From Chaunax sp. Z400 (lineage: Eukaryota; Chordata; Actinopteri; Lophiiformes; Chaunacidae): DNA of 64,000 nucleotides. The stretch is from assembly GCA_037577475.1 (NCBI GenBank), contig CM075201.1, forward strand, positions 11,513,501 to 11,577,500. Direction: 5' to 3'. The position numbers and the translations under genes were made by a program. The notes beneath the pieces are model-generated. The model made no database searches. It saw nothing but the letters and a program-made list of their open reading frames with translations, and was not told the origin of the DNA. The number at the start of each line of letters is the position of its first letter. Position 1 is the stretch's first letter. Below, one piece after another: positions 1 to 11,104 of this stretch.

Positions 1-2040
1 GATTCAACTTCACTCCCCTGGGTCTTTTCTCTCAATAGCAGCTTGGTAGCACCATTTGGACTGAGAAAGGTGGCATTAGTCTGAAACTCTTATTATGTCA
101 GATACACTGAAAACCTCTAATCTAGGCACCAAATGAAATGGGCCAGAAGGCAGCAGGAGAAAAATCCAAAATACTAAAATCACTTGTTTATATATGCAAA
201 ATCTGCCCTCAGAATATTTATTTGTTCAGAACAGCTTAAATGCTTTTAATTACACTATCTTCACAACTGATTGCTATGATATGATACAAATGTTAGGAAA
301 ACTCCTCTTGTGCAAAAAATAGGGGTTTATCCGCAGCAATAACTGTGAATTTTATATTTATAGAATGTATTTGCTAAGTTAGAAAAATTTGTAGACACAA
401 AAGCTACTTAAAGACAAGTATAGACAGCCATAGTTTAAAAAAAATCATTTCAAATATTCCACCAAGTTAAAGAAATGTGGGTCTTAGAGAATAGCCCCTC
501 ACTTAATGGTTGGTTGATTGGTTAATTGGTTGTGGGACATCATGAGTCGTCTATGCCTGTGTACTTTTATTGACCTATTATTATTATTTTGCTGATAGTA
601 TAAAAATGTTACAAAAAAGCCTTATCTCTCCTTGTTGAAGAAAGATGATCCAGATCCATACCAGGATCCACCTCTCACTCCTCCTAAGCCCAAGATCCAT
701 CCCTACACAAAGTTTCATCAAAATCTTTGAGCAAGACATCTTTTGGGCAAACAGAAAAAACAAACAAACATTGGTGATCATGTGACCCCCTCTGAATGTG
801 TGAAGTTTGGACATAGAAGTGATGTTTTGCCTCCACCTTATGCTCATAAACGCTCCTTTAATCGTGACAAATGTCACTGAATTTGGTCATTTTATCATTA
901 AAAGTTGAAGAATCTTCTCAACACATGAAGAGCACTGATGAAGTCTTTCAAGTTCATAACCTGCAGTCATTTTGTTCACCAGAAGATAGAAATATTTCAC
1001 AAGACGTATGAACTGAATGAACATCAGACCAGATTGTAGTCAAATCTAGTCTAACTTAATACTTTTCATTTCATTTTGGGGTTTTTATAAGGTGTTTTGT
1101 AAATTCTGTGCCTGTTCTTAAGAGATATTAAACGCATCATGTGGTTTGAGCATGGATCAAAGGGGTAATTGTCATGTGAGGTAAAAAGAATATCATTGAG
1201 CTCATCCTACACACTGACTGTGTGAAGAAGCCAAAACAGGATTAAGTGAGAAGATCAACCAGCTAAGGGACATTTCTATTCTTATTATGTCACAGGGATT
1301 TTCAGCAAGGACTGGGCTTTTCATGTCAATATAATGGCAGCTGCTGTTTGCTGCTACTGCTCATACAATCTCATCTGCTACTAATGATTACACAAGTCGT
1401 GCATTATTAGTGCTCAGAGGAGAGAGAAGCGTTGTTTTGTGACGTCAATCATGTCACGTGTCTGCCATCTGCTGGATCATTACCACATTACAACATTTAC
1501 TGCAACCCTCAGTTTTCAAACAGTAGTTTTGAGAGGCTGGTTGAGATTTTTTTTTTTTTTTGACACAATGCGGAATGAATTTCTCTCCATCCTCGGGGAG
1601 CTAATGCCTGTACATCAGTACCACCACCAGTGACTTATTAATAGAATCTATGTTTTTTTTAAAAAAAGTGTTGGTTCTATAATAACAGACTGCATTATTG
1701 TCTATACTGAGATAGTGGAAATTAACCTTTGCAGAATTAGTTTTCTTATATTTTGATTAAATAATATGGTTGCAAGTATAAATCAGATCATTTCTGAAGA
1801 TACACATATATTGTTTATATTGTATTGTTGTAAGTGCAGCAGAAATGTTTTGGGTACCACTGAGGTTGATTTAAGGGGAAGAAGACGGTTAGTCACAATC
1901 AATTCTGATTGATTATAGGGTATTAAGCTCAGCTCATATTCCTTCATTGTGACTGAAATCATGGTCAACCAATGTGGTTTAAATTTGGGACTGGGTTTAA
2001 GAAATTCTCAATTTGTATAATGTTTAGTGGCTTATTGGTT
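1..2040. repeat. Third (partial) copy of the duplicated block, ending at an assembly gap
   Basis: This stretch is nearly identical to 8866-10905 (shift 8865) and to 41994-44033. It differs from both at shared sites, for example T at 195 where the other two have C (9060, 42188), and A at 1356 where both others have G. The T/A tract near 1652-1668 has a different length in each copy. I see no gene in it. It holds an old dispersed repeat (about 600-760) and otherwise AT-rich non-coding sequence. Confidence 0.93.
600..760. repeat. Old dispersed teleost repeat fragment (third copy)
   Basis: It contains GGATCCACCTCTCACTCCTC and CACAAAGTTTCATCAAAATC, the recurring phrase of a common fish repeat seen in longer form at 11.5-12.5 kb. 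Equivalent pieces lie at 9465-9625 and 42593-42753. The 97-codon frame over it is not a gene. Confidence 0.5.
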
Positions 2041-2140
2041 NNNNNNNNNNNNNNNNNNNNNNNNNNNNNNNNNNNNNNNNNNNNNNNNNNNNNNNNNNNN
2101 NNNNNNNNNNNNNNNNNNNNNNNNNNNNNNNNNNNNNNNN
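2041..2140. other. Assembly gap of exactly 100 N
   Basis: One hundred consecutive N, the usual placeholder for a gap of unknown size. The left flank is the start of the block seen again at 8866, and the right flank begins exactly at the sequence seen again at 35325. If the tandem order is kept, about 24.4 kb (the equivalent of 10906-35324) is hidden here. Open frames that run through the N are artefacts. Confidence 0.99.
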
Positions 2141-2657
2141 GATCCATTCAGGAGGTGTAAAGTAGTGATAAATGCTGGAGGTAGACATGCACGGTAGTGA
2201 CTATTTTTCTCTGTCTCACTATCCACACTTTCTGACTTGTAAACACTAAGACAAAAACCACTAGTCTGCACAAAAATGATTTTTCTGTATGGATAAAGGG
2301 TGAATAAAGATGTGAACCATAATTTCTCTATGATATTTAATATGAACAGGATGGAATGACCCCCCCCAAAAAGAAGCGTTTCTACTGTTGGTCAGTATAT
2401 GATAATGAGTTATTGAGCTGCGAAGTTCGAATCCGTGAATATCTTTCCAACTCCTCCTTTCCAGTCTCCTCGCTCCCGGCGGCAGGCTAAGCGCAGCTGT
2501 TTGCAGTATCACTAGATTTACATAAAAGTTCATGCTATGGTCTAAACGTCACATACAACACACAATCAGTGGATGTTCTCTGGCACCTTTAATTTTCACT
2601 GTTGTTTCTGATGCAGTCAGACAGAAAAGCATTAACTATGTACAAAAGAATTAGCTC

Positions 2658-2663
2658 TTTATT
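2658..2663 (-). terminator. Polyadenylation signal AATAAA of the PCCA fragment
   Basis: TTTATT on the plus strand reads AATAAA on the minus strand, about 545 bases after the PCCA stop codon. The unit B equivalent is 35843-35848. The 3' UTR between holds only short chance frames. Confidence 0.6.
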
Positions 2664-3206
2664 GGTGGATTTAATTTCAACAAAATTACAAGAGATGATT
2701 TTCCTACTTGAGTGTTATCAGAGGTGTGGACAGTTTTCAGATTGCTGCTTCTAATCCCAGAACAACAGAGCTGAACAGGGCTTAAAATGAAATTAAATGA
2801 AATCATCAGCAGCTTATATTTATTTCCTTTAAAGCCATCTAAAAGAATGGACAGCATAGGAGTGACATGAGAACAATGTGTTTCTGTGGGTGAAAAAAAA
2901 AATCGATCTGGTCTAGAAAACAAAACAAAATCAACAAAAAGACATTATTAAACACCAAACGACATGAGGGAAGCCGACGTGGAGGAAAGACTAACAGCTG
3001 ATAGAACTCAGCTCTGAGTCGCCATCGTGGGAACTAAACTCTGCTTGGGGGGGGGGGTCACCGTGGAGACGGACAACTGGCAAGATAAATCAAGTGTCTG
3101 GTATCGTCCAGTCTGTTCACCAGTGTTGACCTTCCTCTGTAGACACAGAGAGGAGTAAGGCTCATCTCGGTGATGATGTCACACATCAAGGGTCAAAGGT
3201 GCGTTT

Positions 3207-3341
3207 TTATTCCAGCTCCACCAGCAGGTCTCCCTCTCCCACCGTCTCCCAGTGGACTGATCCATTGATGGTGAGTGGCAGCAGTGGGGAGGCCAAGTTC
3301 CACTGTCCACTGACTTCTACCTTTCCTCCATCCACCTCCAC
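3207..3341 (-). CDS. pcca: Fused last PCCA exon without biotin-attachment domain
   Basis: 44 codons plus TAA. It begins VEVDGGKVEVSGQWNLASPL and continues LPLTINGSVHWE then TVGEGDLLVELE. In intact PCCA about 100 residues, including EAMKM, separate these parts and they lie on several exons. The join here is seamless and in frame. In unit B an Asn codon is Ser (LTISGS). Confidence 0.9.
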   Translation of the reverse strand: MEVDGGKVEVSGQWNLASPLLPLTINGSVHWETVGEGDLLVELE

Positions 3342-4387
3342 CTGCAGACAAACACAGTTCTGAAGTGTCTCAGACTCATTAAGAGACAATTCAGACTGTT
3401 GTCACTGACTGCAGACAGGTGATTAAAACATGAACATGTTAAATGGTAAAGAGTACACATATGCAGCAGGACCCTCTTTCCTACCTTTCCTTTAAAAAAA
3501 AGCTAAGCTAACATTCTGAAAGATAAAATGGAAATAATCCAGCAGGGAATGATGGAACTACAGTATAGTCTGTATAGACTCAGAATAGGATGTCTATGTC
3601 TCAATGTTTTTTATTTCTCTACATTGTATACTAAAGACACAAACACTATGAAATCACACGAGGAATTTCTGGCCTTCATAATGCCTTTTGAGAACATCAG
3701 CTGTTTGAGCTGTTTTTGATATATAGCAAACATGCTGCGTTCATGACACATCGGAAATTGGGAAAATACAAGCTCTGACTCAGACAAACTGATTTTAATG
3801 CATCGCTGAGTTGGATTTATTTTGCTCTGAAAGGTGACAGTAATAATACAAACATTATTTAAAAGATTTTAACCAGTATTTTACTACTTTATGAGATGTA
3901 CTTGTATTTTAATATTATGGTGACGCTGCAAGAGTTTTTGCAAACTTGTCTGTAATAATTGATATTATCCCACTAGTCTAATCAAATGATATTGATATGA
4001 ACATGATCATCAGGGCATCCATATGGTTTACTGTGTAGTTAAAGCACATTTTTCAGAGGTCGGAAATTCCAGAATTGGGGTTACCAAGTTTTACTGTTAT
4101 TTTTAATGCAGCAATCACCCTTATCAGCTACTGTAGTAGAATGTAGTACTGCTACTAGTAACTGCATGTGTGCTCTTTAATTGTTTAGATGCCTTCAATC
4201 TCAATCTAAAATGTAGGGAATAATAAATGTGAAGGTGCATTTTTTAAAATTTTTGCAGCTTTAAGGATTCTTTCCCAAACTTTCCATACTAGTAACATCA
4301 CATGGAGACTGATATGTTTGATATGCTCATAGATGCACATTAAATTTCCCACTGTGGGACTAATAAAGGGATATCTTAAATACTCAC
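3342..4387. other. PCCA intron, no other feature seen
   Basis: AT-rich intron sequence. The piece at about 4345-4375 (TTTCCCACTGTGGGACTAA) resembles the 3' tail of the SINE described at 11.1 kb and is probably a decayed SINE end. The 63-codon frame at 3528-3719 has no family resemblance. Confidence 0.5.
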
Positions 4388-4490
4388 AGTATAAACATTT
4401 CCTGATTTGGTCACCGCCATAGAATGAGACCCCTCCCCCAGCTTGGCACACAGCTGCCATTGGCTGCACTTCACAGGTGTTGAAGAGACC
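4388..4490 (-). CDS. pcca: PCCA exon (VKCSQWQLCAKLGEG)
   Basis: 103 nt, acceptor TTTCAG, donor GTGAGT. In the spliced frame it reads R-VSSTPVKCSQWQLCAKL and ends SGNVYT. It matches the divergent segment before VEVDG in PCCA. The longer open frame visible here is a different, non-genic frame. Confidence 0.85.
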
Positions 4491-4576
4491 CTGAAACACA
4501 GAACAGCACATTTTATACACGGTACCACCTTCTTTCCCCCAGGCCCCTACAACATGAAGCTTGCTTTGGTCCTCAC

Positions 4577-4790
4577 CTCAGGTTGCCCAGGACCTTCTGT
4601 GAACGGAGCTGAGCGGTGATGTAGAGCCCTGCCGCCGAGGCCAACAGCTCCCTGCGCTTGTTCACGTCCAGCTGGTGACCCTTGAAGCCGTCGGGGTACA
4701 CCTCCCGGAGGAAGTTGGTGCTGATGTCGCCGGAGATAAAGCGAGGATGGGTGATGATTTCCCGCAGGAGGGGAATGTTGTGGGTCACAC
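4577..4790 (-). CDS. pcca: PCCA exon, BT-domain region (DISTNFLREVYPDGFKGH)
   Basis: 214 nt, acceptor ACAG, donor GTGAGG. It contains NIPLLREII, GDISTNFLREVYPDGFKGH and a helix ending LRSQKVLGNL. The trailing AG joins the next exon's G as an Arg codon. Confidence 0.93.
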
Positions 4791-4871
4791 CTGTATAGAA
4801 ATCACAGATAGACATTTAACAACAGAAAGAAAAACGAGCTCCTGTCTATTAGTTCAAATGTGTTGGTGGAC

Positions 4872-4947
4872 CTCTGATGACGTAGTTGTCCAGAGCATCC
4901 TCCATCCTAGCCAGGGCTTCAGCTCGTGTAGCTCCATAGGTAACCAA
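4872..4947 (-). CDS. pcca: PCCA exon (LVTYGATRAEALARMEDAL)
   Basis: 76 nt with acceptor TAG and donor GTCCAC; it ends in phase 1. The split Gly codon (G|GT) is completed by the next exon, giving NYVIRG then VTHN as in the family. Confidence 0.91.
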
Positions 4948-5170
4948 CTACAAATAAATACCAGAGGACGTTACTGCAGATCCACACACAGGGTTAAATA
5001 AACAGCCAATGGGCTTCTTTTTTTTTTTTAAGTTTGAGGATGTTTCACCTCTCATCCTCATCCAGGAGGCTTCCTCAGTTCTGACTAGTCCACTTGCCTT
5101 CTGTTTAGCATTAGCATTAGCATGACAAGCTAAAAATAAGGCAAGCCTGTATCTAACATACATCACTGAC

Positions 5171-5239
5171 CTTTGAGATCATTGGATCATAGTAGATGCT
5201 GATGTCACTTCCCTCCTGGATGCCGCTGTCTACGCGGAC
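5171..5239 (-). CDS. pcca: PCCA exon (VRVDSGIQEGSDISIYYDPM)
   Basis: 69 nt, 23 codons, phase 0, acceptor TCAG, donor GTCAGT. It ends YYDPMISK. In unit B the second codon CGC has become TGC (Arg to Cys). Confidence 0.92.
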
Positions 5240-5325
5240 CTGACAAGAGTGAGAAGCAGACAAGGAAATGGTCAATCAGAAAGTAACGTCAGACAAAGGT
5301 TACAGAACTACAGTATCAGACTGAA

Positions 5326-5329
<4 letters not shown>

Positions 5330-5416
<87 letters not shown>
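5330..5416. repeat. (CA)n microsatellite inside a PCCA intron
   Basis: About 43 uninterrupted CA dinucleotides, starting 5 bases after the donor of exon 5495-5421. The unit B copy (38511-38545) has only about 17, the largest length difference in this part of the duplication. Confidence 0.98.
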
Positions 5417-5418
<2 letters not shown>

Positions 5419-5420
5419 AC

Positions 5421-5495
5421 ATTGCTGAGGTTGAGCGGCTCTTGGTATTGAGAGAGTCGTCCAATGGAGGGAAGACCAAAAGACTTGTATGGATC
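5421..5495 (-). CDS. pcca: PCCA exon (DPYKSFGLPSIGRL)
   Basis: 75 nt, 25 codons, phase 0, bounded by TTAG and GTAAGT. It continues the previous exon as in vertebrate PCCA. A long CA repeat (5330-5416) starts 5 bases inside the downstream intron, right next to the donor. Confidence 0.92.
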
Positions 5496-6287
5496 CTAAC
5501 AGAAGAAAACGACAGAGACCGATTTGACTCAAAACTGCACCATAAGCAAAGGTTAGCATGTTTAAATCACAATACTTTTATTATAAATAATTGTCACAGA
5601 TGGCAATGTATGATATTCATCTTCCTGCAGGGACTGACTCTTTACTCCGATACTGGTACGGGTGACGATTCTGGATCACTTTTTCACTTTCTTCAACACT
5701 AGAAGGTCTTTTCTTTTTTTAACATTTGCCAATAATATGAAAAATAATTAAACAGCAAATTAAAAATACCCAAGCATGGACAACTCATGATGTTCCTCCA
5801 CTATGTGCAACTGGATCTGCATCCACATCTGGCAGATTAAATCTATATTAGAGGGGATCAGTATGGTTTTGGCCACAGTGACCCAACAGACAGGGGTAGA
5901 GACATGACACCAATATGTAGCTGAGATAATGTAGATTCAGAGTCATCCAGACGGATTTATGTATCTGTGAAGGTAAGAAGAGATTTTAATAGATCCAGAT
6001 TCATCATTAGGGAAAAGGTTTGGTTGCTGGGAAGAGGTTTCCAGAGTCAACGAATTAGGTGGCGTAATTTAATTTGGCCTGGGACGTCTGATCTGTCCAT
6101 TTCCAGGTGCTCCTGTTTTTTTATTTGTGACTTCCTGTTTGGTTGTGATGAGAGAAAATGTAAACCATGTGACTCAGTGAAGCTCTTTACACTGTAATGG
6201 AACAAATGTTTGTTTCAATATGAGCAAATCATGATGAGATTGATGATGATGATGAGATTCTGTTACAGATACACTCCTCACACACAC

Positions 6288-6431
6288 CTCAGCATAGACA
6301 CGACTCTCAATGGCCCAGCCGTTTATCGGGATGTCTTCTTGTTTGTGCTGCAGGTGGTAACTCTTGGCAACCCGGATCATCTGCTCCACCAGGTCCAGAC
6401 CAGTGATACACTCTGTGATGGGATGTTCCAC
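6288..6431 (-). CDS. pcca: PCCA exon, end of biotin carboxylase domain
   Basis: 144 nt, 48 codons, phase 0 to 0, acceptor CAG and donor GTGTGT. It starts VEHPITECITGLDLVEQMIR and ends WAIESRVYAE. EHPITE belongs to the conserved biotin-carboxylase segment. This is the first PCCA exon present in the unit; nothing recognisable as PCCA lies upstream up to the next gene fragment. Confidence 0.92.
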
Positions 6432-7727
6432 CTGGGGTCAAAGGTTAAACAGAGAAGATCCACACATCTCACAGTCTTCATCAGGTGGAGTTCAGGTGTC
6501 ACAGAGAGGGTTAAAAATGGCTGAGTCAGCTCTATACATAATACAAAGCCCTCTGCAGGCTTCAGATAACAGACTTCCCTCTTCTTCCTTCTTGGCCTCC
6601 CTCCCACATACATCATTTTTTCACCTCACTATGATGTGAATATAGCATCTTTGACAGAAGAAATCCATTATGGTAATTCTAATGAGTCCATAATGGAACA
6701 CTTGTGTACTAAATGACACCCCAGGAACTACTTAGCCATCACTCTACATACAATAGTCCACATTTTAGGTGCTCAAGCGTAAAGTTGGCAAACAGGGGTC
6801 ATATCACAGAAACTTGTTATGTTAAATTACATTTTAAAATATTTTTTTCTTACTGAATAGCTCCAGATTTGTTTCATTATTTGTTTTTCCCCAAATGTCT
6901 TTTATAATGTAATCATGAGGTCTGTCTCACAATATTGTTCACCAGAGAGATGGGCTGAGATTTCAGAGTAAAGGAGTCTCTTTAATACAGAAAGAGTCCA
7001 GAATATTGAGAAAACTAACCCTTTAGTGACTGCAGTAATTTAGGTCTCATGACACATTCAATAAATAAATGTAACTTGATGCACTGTGCAGTTTACACTT
7101 ATGAAAAGCAAGAGGCATAATCCAGCTCTAAATGGAGGGTGGGGGTGATAAGCTACTACAAGCTGAGAGAAATAGGACACAAGTGGATTTTTACTCCACT
7201 TCCTATTTTATGCTGTGTACAATGTCCATTATTGGAAGGCTCAATTTATGTGAAATATTAACGTTAGGGTCCTTCTGAATGGACATACTGACAAACCAAA
7301 CTCAAAAAGCAGGCATTTTATGGGGAGGCCATACAGTATTTTCACAATAAAATGAGGTAGTTATACAATAATAAGACTCTTTTCTAATTGGCTCTCTGTC
7401 TTTATTTCTTTAAATAAGTATAGAAAATCAGAAACTGTGTTTTTATATTTACGTGTAAAAAGCAACATATTTTTTGGTATATTGCTGCTATTTATTTGAA
7501 TTTGGCCCCAGCACTTTTACGGCACTTCCTTTCATTCAAAGGGGAAAATGGTCGTGATGTATGCCTGTTCAGCATAGTTTCAGTCCGCTGAGCAGGATAC
7601 CGAGCATCTATTAAATGCAATACAATCTACCCCCTCTGTCTCCACCAGGATCTGTGCCCATGCATATACAGTTCTTATTGATGATGACTGACAATGATAA
7701 AATACAGACCACTGCTGTCACACTCAC
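6432..7727. other. Non-coding stretch between the PCCA and DCX fragments
   Basis: I see no exon with both splice sites and a recognisable product here. Upstream PCCA exons, expected in this place for an intact gene, are absent. Confidence 0.6.
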
Positions 7728-7830
7728 CGTTATCATCCAGCGAGAAATCATCCTGGGCGTAGCGGAATTTCTCTGGTCCACATGCAATGAATACATCGTC
7801 TTCACCAAAGAAATCTTGAAGGCAGGTAAC
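7728..7830 (-). pseudogene. Orphan doublecortin-domain exon (dcx/dclk type), unit A
   Basis: 103 nt between acceptor TTCACAG and donor GTGAGT. It reads VTCLQDFFGEDDVFIACGP, EKFRYAQDDFSLDDN plus one base (34 codons, ending phase 1). This is the end of the C-terminal doublecortin domain of DCX and DCLK proteins, which bind microtubules; the wording is between DCX and DCLK1, so I do not pick one. No neighbouring DCX exon is visible on either side. The phase-1 end does not fit the phase-0 start of the next minus-strand exon (PCCA, 6431), so the two cannot be spliced together in frame. It is best read as a stranded exon. Confidence 0.85.
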
Positions 7831-8099
7831 CTGTGAAGCCAGAAGGCAGAAAACATGAGACCTATAATAATAATAATAATAATCTGGCATCATTGCATCG
7901 GCACATATGTTTACCATATTCCATTATAGTTTTGTGCTTCAGCATGTTAACATTTCCCAGTTGTTGACATAGTACAGCTGAGGCCAATTATATTTTATAT
8001 GTATTAAATCATGAAAAACGTATTGGACAATTTAAACTTTGACCTGTTGGCACTACTGTATGTCAGAGTTAAGGAACCACAAAATTTAATATGATTCGT

Positions 8100-8400
8100 C
8101 CTGATAGGAGGATGAATGTGTGAACGTAACATGATGGCAAACCATCCAAACGTTTATATATTTTACCATATAAAACACAAATGTGAAGTTGCTGGAAGCG
8201 CTAAAGGGAAAGTCAGGGATCACATTGCACTGAAGTTCTTCCTCTGTGAACCATGAATGTCTGCACAAAAGTTCATGGCAACGTGTCCCATAAATGTTGG
8301 ACTTATTTCTATGTGGAACCAAAGAGGTTGAGTGATTGAGATCAACACTACCATTCCTGGAGGCATGCTCTGGCATGGTTACAATGTCAGCTTTACTGCA
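8100..8400. repeat. Decayed dispersed repeat
   Basis: The segment around 8250-8280 (ATGAATGTCTGCACAAAAGT then TCATGGCAAC) and the GTGGAACCAAAGAGGTTGAG further on resemble a dispersed fish repeat that I recall. The 116-codon minus frame across it (8436-8086) is therefore probably not a gene. The unit B equivalent is about 41228-41528. Confidence 0.4.
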
Positions 8401-8865
8401 CTTATTGAAAGAGTTGAGGAATCCAAGACTGTGCAATTACCAAAAGAGGATTATCTGCTCATGTGTACAATTGTTAATAATTAATAAAGTGCATTTGACA
8501 TGCTGATTCAGGACTTATTAAAAATGTCGTCCATACAGGCAATAGTTTTCCTAATAGCTGTGCAGAGGAAGCGTGATGTGCTGACAGATGTGATGAATTA
8601 AAATGTCAAATGCTGATTTGTTTCAACAAAAGGATGAACTCTGAACACACAGCCTTGTGTGGATGAATTCACTCAGTAAAAGTCTTCCTTGTGTGCCAGC
8701 CGAGGGATTTAGTTGGCTTCAGGTGTTTGTAGGCTTCCTTTCGGTCTTGCTTGTTATGCTAACATGCCTTGAGCCCCAGTGAGTGCATGGAACAAAAACA
8801 CACACAAAGGCACATAAAACCCAAACAGAGAGTATAATGTTACACCTTTCCTGTAACGTTTAAAT

Positions 8866-11068
8866 GATTCAACTTCACTCCCCTGGGTCTTTTCTCTCAA
8901 TAGCAGCTTGGTAGCACCATTTGGACTGAGAAAGGTGGCATTAGTCTGAAACTCTTATTATGTCAGATACACTGAAAACCTCTAATCTAGGCACCAAATG
9001 AAATGGGCCAGAAGGCAGCAGGAGAAAAATCCAAAATACTAAAATCACTTGTTTATATACGCAAAATCTGCCCTCAGAATATTTATTTGTTCAGAACAGC
9101 TTAAATGCTTTTAATTACACTATCTTCACAACTGATTGCTATGATATGATACAAATGTTAGGAAAACTCCTCTTGTGCAAAAAATAGGGGTTTATCCGCA
9201 GCAATAACTGTGAATTTTATATTTATAGAATGTATTTGCTAAGTTAGAAAAATTTGTAGACACAAAAGCTACTTAAAGACAAGTATAGACAGCCATAGTT
9301 TAAAAAAAATCATTTCAAATATTCCACCAAGTTAAAGAAATGTGGGTCTTAGAGAATAGCCCCTCACTTAATGGTTGGTTGATTGGTTAATTGGTTGTGG
9401 GACATCATGAGTCGTCTATGCCTGTGTACTTTTATTGACCTATTATTATTATTTTGCTGATAGTATAAAAATGTTACAAAAAAGCCTTATCTCTCCTTGT
9501 TGAAGAAAGATGATCCAGATCCATACCAGGATCCACCTCTCACTCCTCCTAAGCCCAAGATCCATCCCTACACAAAGTTTCATCAAAATCTTTGAGCAAG
9601 ACATCTTTTGGGCAAACAGAAAAAACAAACAAACATTGGTGATCATGTGACCCCCTCTGAATGTGTGAAGTTTGGACATAGAAGTGATGTTTTGCCTCCA
9701 CCTTATGCTCATAAACGCTCCTTTAATCGTGACAAATGTCACTGAATTTGGTCATTTTATCATTAAAAGTTGAAGAATCTTCTCAACACATGAAGAGCAC
9801 TGATGAAGTCTTTCAAGTTCATAACCTGCAGTCATTTTGTTCACCAGAAGATAGAAATATTTCACAAGACGTATGAACTGAATGAACATCAGACCAGATT
9901 GTAGTCAAATCTAGTCTAACTTAATACTTTTCATTTCATTTTGGGGTTTTTATAAGGTGTTTTGTAAATTCTGTGCCTGTTCTTAAGAGATATTAAACGC
10001 ATCATGTGGTTTGAGCATGGATCAAAGGGGTAATTGTCATGTGAGGTAAAAAGAATATCATTGAGCTCATCCTACACACTGACTGTGTGAAGAAGCCAAA
10101 ACAGGATTAAGTGAGAAGATCAACCAGCTAAGGGACATTTCTATTCTTATTATGTCACAGGGATTTTCAGCAAGGACTGGGCTTTTCATGTCAATATAAT
10201 GGCAGCTGCTGTTTGCTGCTGCTGCTCATACAATCTCATCTGCTACTAATGATTACACAAGTCGTGCATTATTAGTGCTCAGAGGAGAGAGAAGCGTTGT
10301 TTTGTGACGTCAATCATGTCACGTGTCTGCCATCTGCTGGATCATTACCACATTACAACATTTACTGCAACCCTCAGTTTTCAAACAGTAGTTTTGAGAG
10401 GCTGGTTGAGATTTTTTTTTTTTTTTGACACAATGCGGAATGAATTTCTCTCCATCCTCGGGGAGCTAATGCCTGTACATCAGTACCACCACCAGTGACT
10501 TATTAATAGAATCTATGTTTTTTTTTTTTAAAGTGTTGGTTCTATAATAACAGACTGCATTATTGTCTATACTGAGATAGTGGAAATTAACCTTTGCAGA
10601 ATTAGTTTTCTTATATTTTGATTAAATAATATGGTTGCAAGTATAAATCAGATCATTTCTGAAGATACACATATATTGTTTATATTGTATTGTTGTAAGT
10701 GCAGCAGAAATGTTTTGGGTACCACTGAGGTTGATTTAAGGGGAAGAAGACGGTTAGTCACAATCAATTCTGATTGATTATAGGGTATTAAGCTCAGCTC
10801 ATATTCCTTCATTGTGACTGAAATCATGGTCAACCAATGTGGTTTAAATTTGGGACTGGGTTTAAGAAATTCTCAATTTGTATAATGTTTAGTGGCTTAT
10901 TGGTTTTGCCGTTTCTTTCGTTGCTCTTGTTTTTATTTTTGCTGAGGCCAATATCATTGCAGCCAAAAAAGTAAAGATTTTCTGATTTTCACCCATCAAT
11001 TCAAACTCCGTTTTACCGTTTTTGTCAGTCAGACAAAACCACAGTCTTTGGTCTACATCACTGCAGAA

Positions 11069-11071
<3 letters not shown>
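8866..11071. other. Non-coding, AT-rich part of unit A
   Basis: This repeats 1-2040. No exon was recognised. Short frames at 9449-9742, 10304-10498 and 10648-10833 lack any family resemblance and are identical in the other copies simply because the whole block is duplicated. Confidence 0.6.

Positions 11072-11104
<33 letters not shown>

Larger units (their letters stand above)
2640..6431 (-). pseudogene. pcca: PCCA 3' half, 5'-truncated and lacking the biotinyl domain (unit A)
   Basis: Seven exons with consensus splice sites (6431-6288, 5495-5421, 5239-5171, 4947-4872, 4790-4577, 4490-4388, 3341-3207) chain without a frame break into 271 codons plus TAA. They follow the C-terminal half of propionyl-CoA carboxylase alpha, the mitochondrial biotin-dependent enzyme that carboxylates propionyl-CoA with PCCB. 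Recognisable pieces are the end of the biotin carboxylase domain (VEHPITECITGLDL), the YYDPMISK segment and the BT region (DGFKGH, WNLASPLL). Two things are abnormal. No upstream PCCA exon is seen, so about the first 400 residues are absent. The last exon goes from WNLASPLLPLTINGS straight to TVGEGDLLVELE, so about 100 residues with the EAMKM biotinylation motif are missing. The 3' UTR with AATAAA at 2663-2658 is intact. It cannot encode a working carboxylase subunit; whether it is transcribed is unknown. Confidence 0.9.

Noticed and set aside
1965..2271. Open frames crossing the N stretch
   Set aside because: They are translated through unknown bases; artefact of the gap.
4675..5001. 108-codon plus-strand frame
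   Set aside because: It is the antisense shadow of PCCA exons 4790-4577 and 4947-4872.
6431..7830. Fusion transcript joining the DCX exon to PCCA exons
   Set aside because: The DCX exon ends in phase 1 while the PCCA exon starts in phase 0, so the join would shift the frame.
8086..8436. 116-codon minus-strand frame
   Set aside because: It overlaps what looks like a decayed dispersed fish repeat and has no splice or family support.
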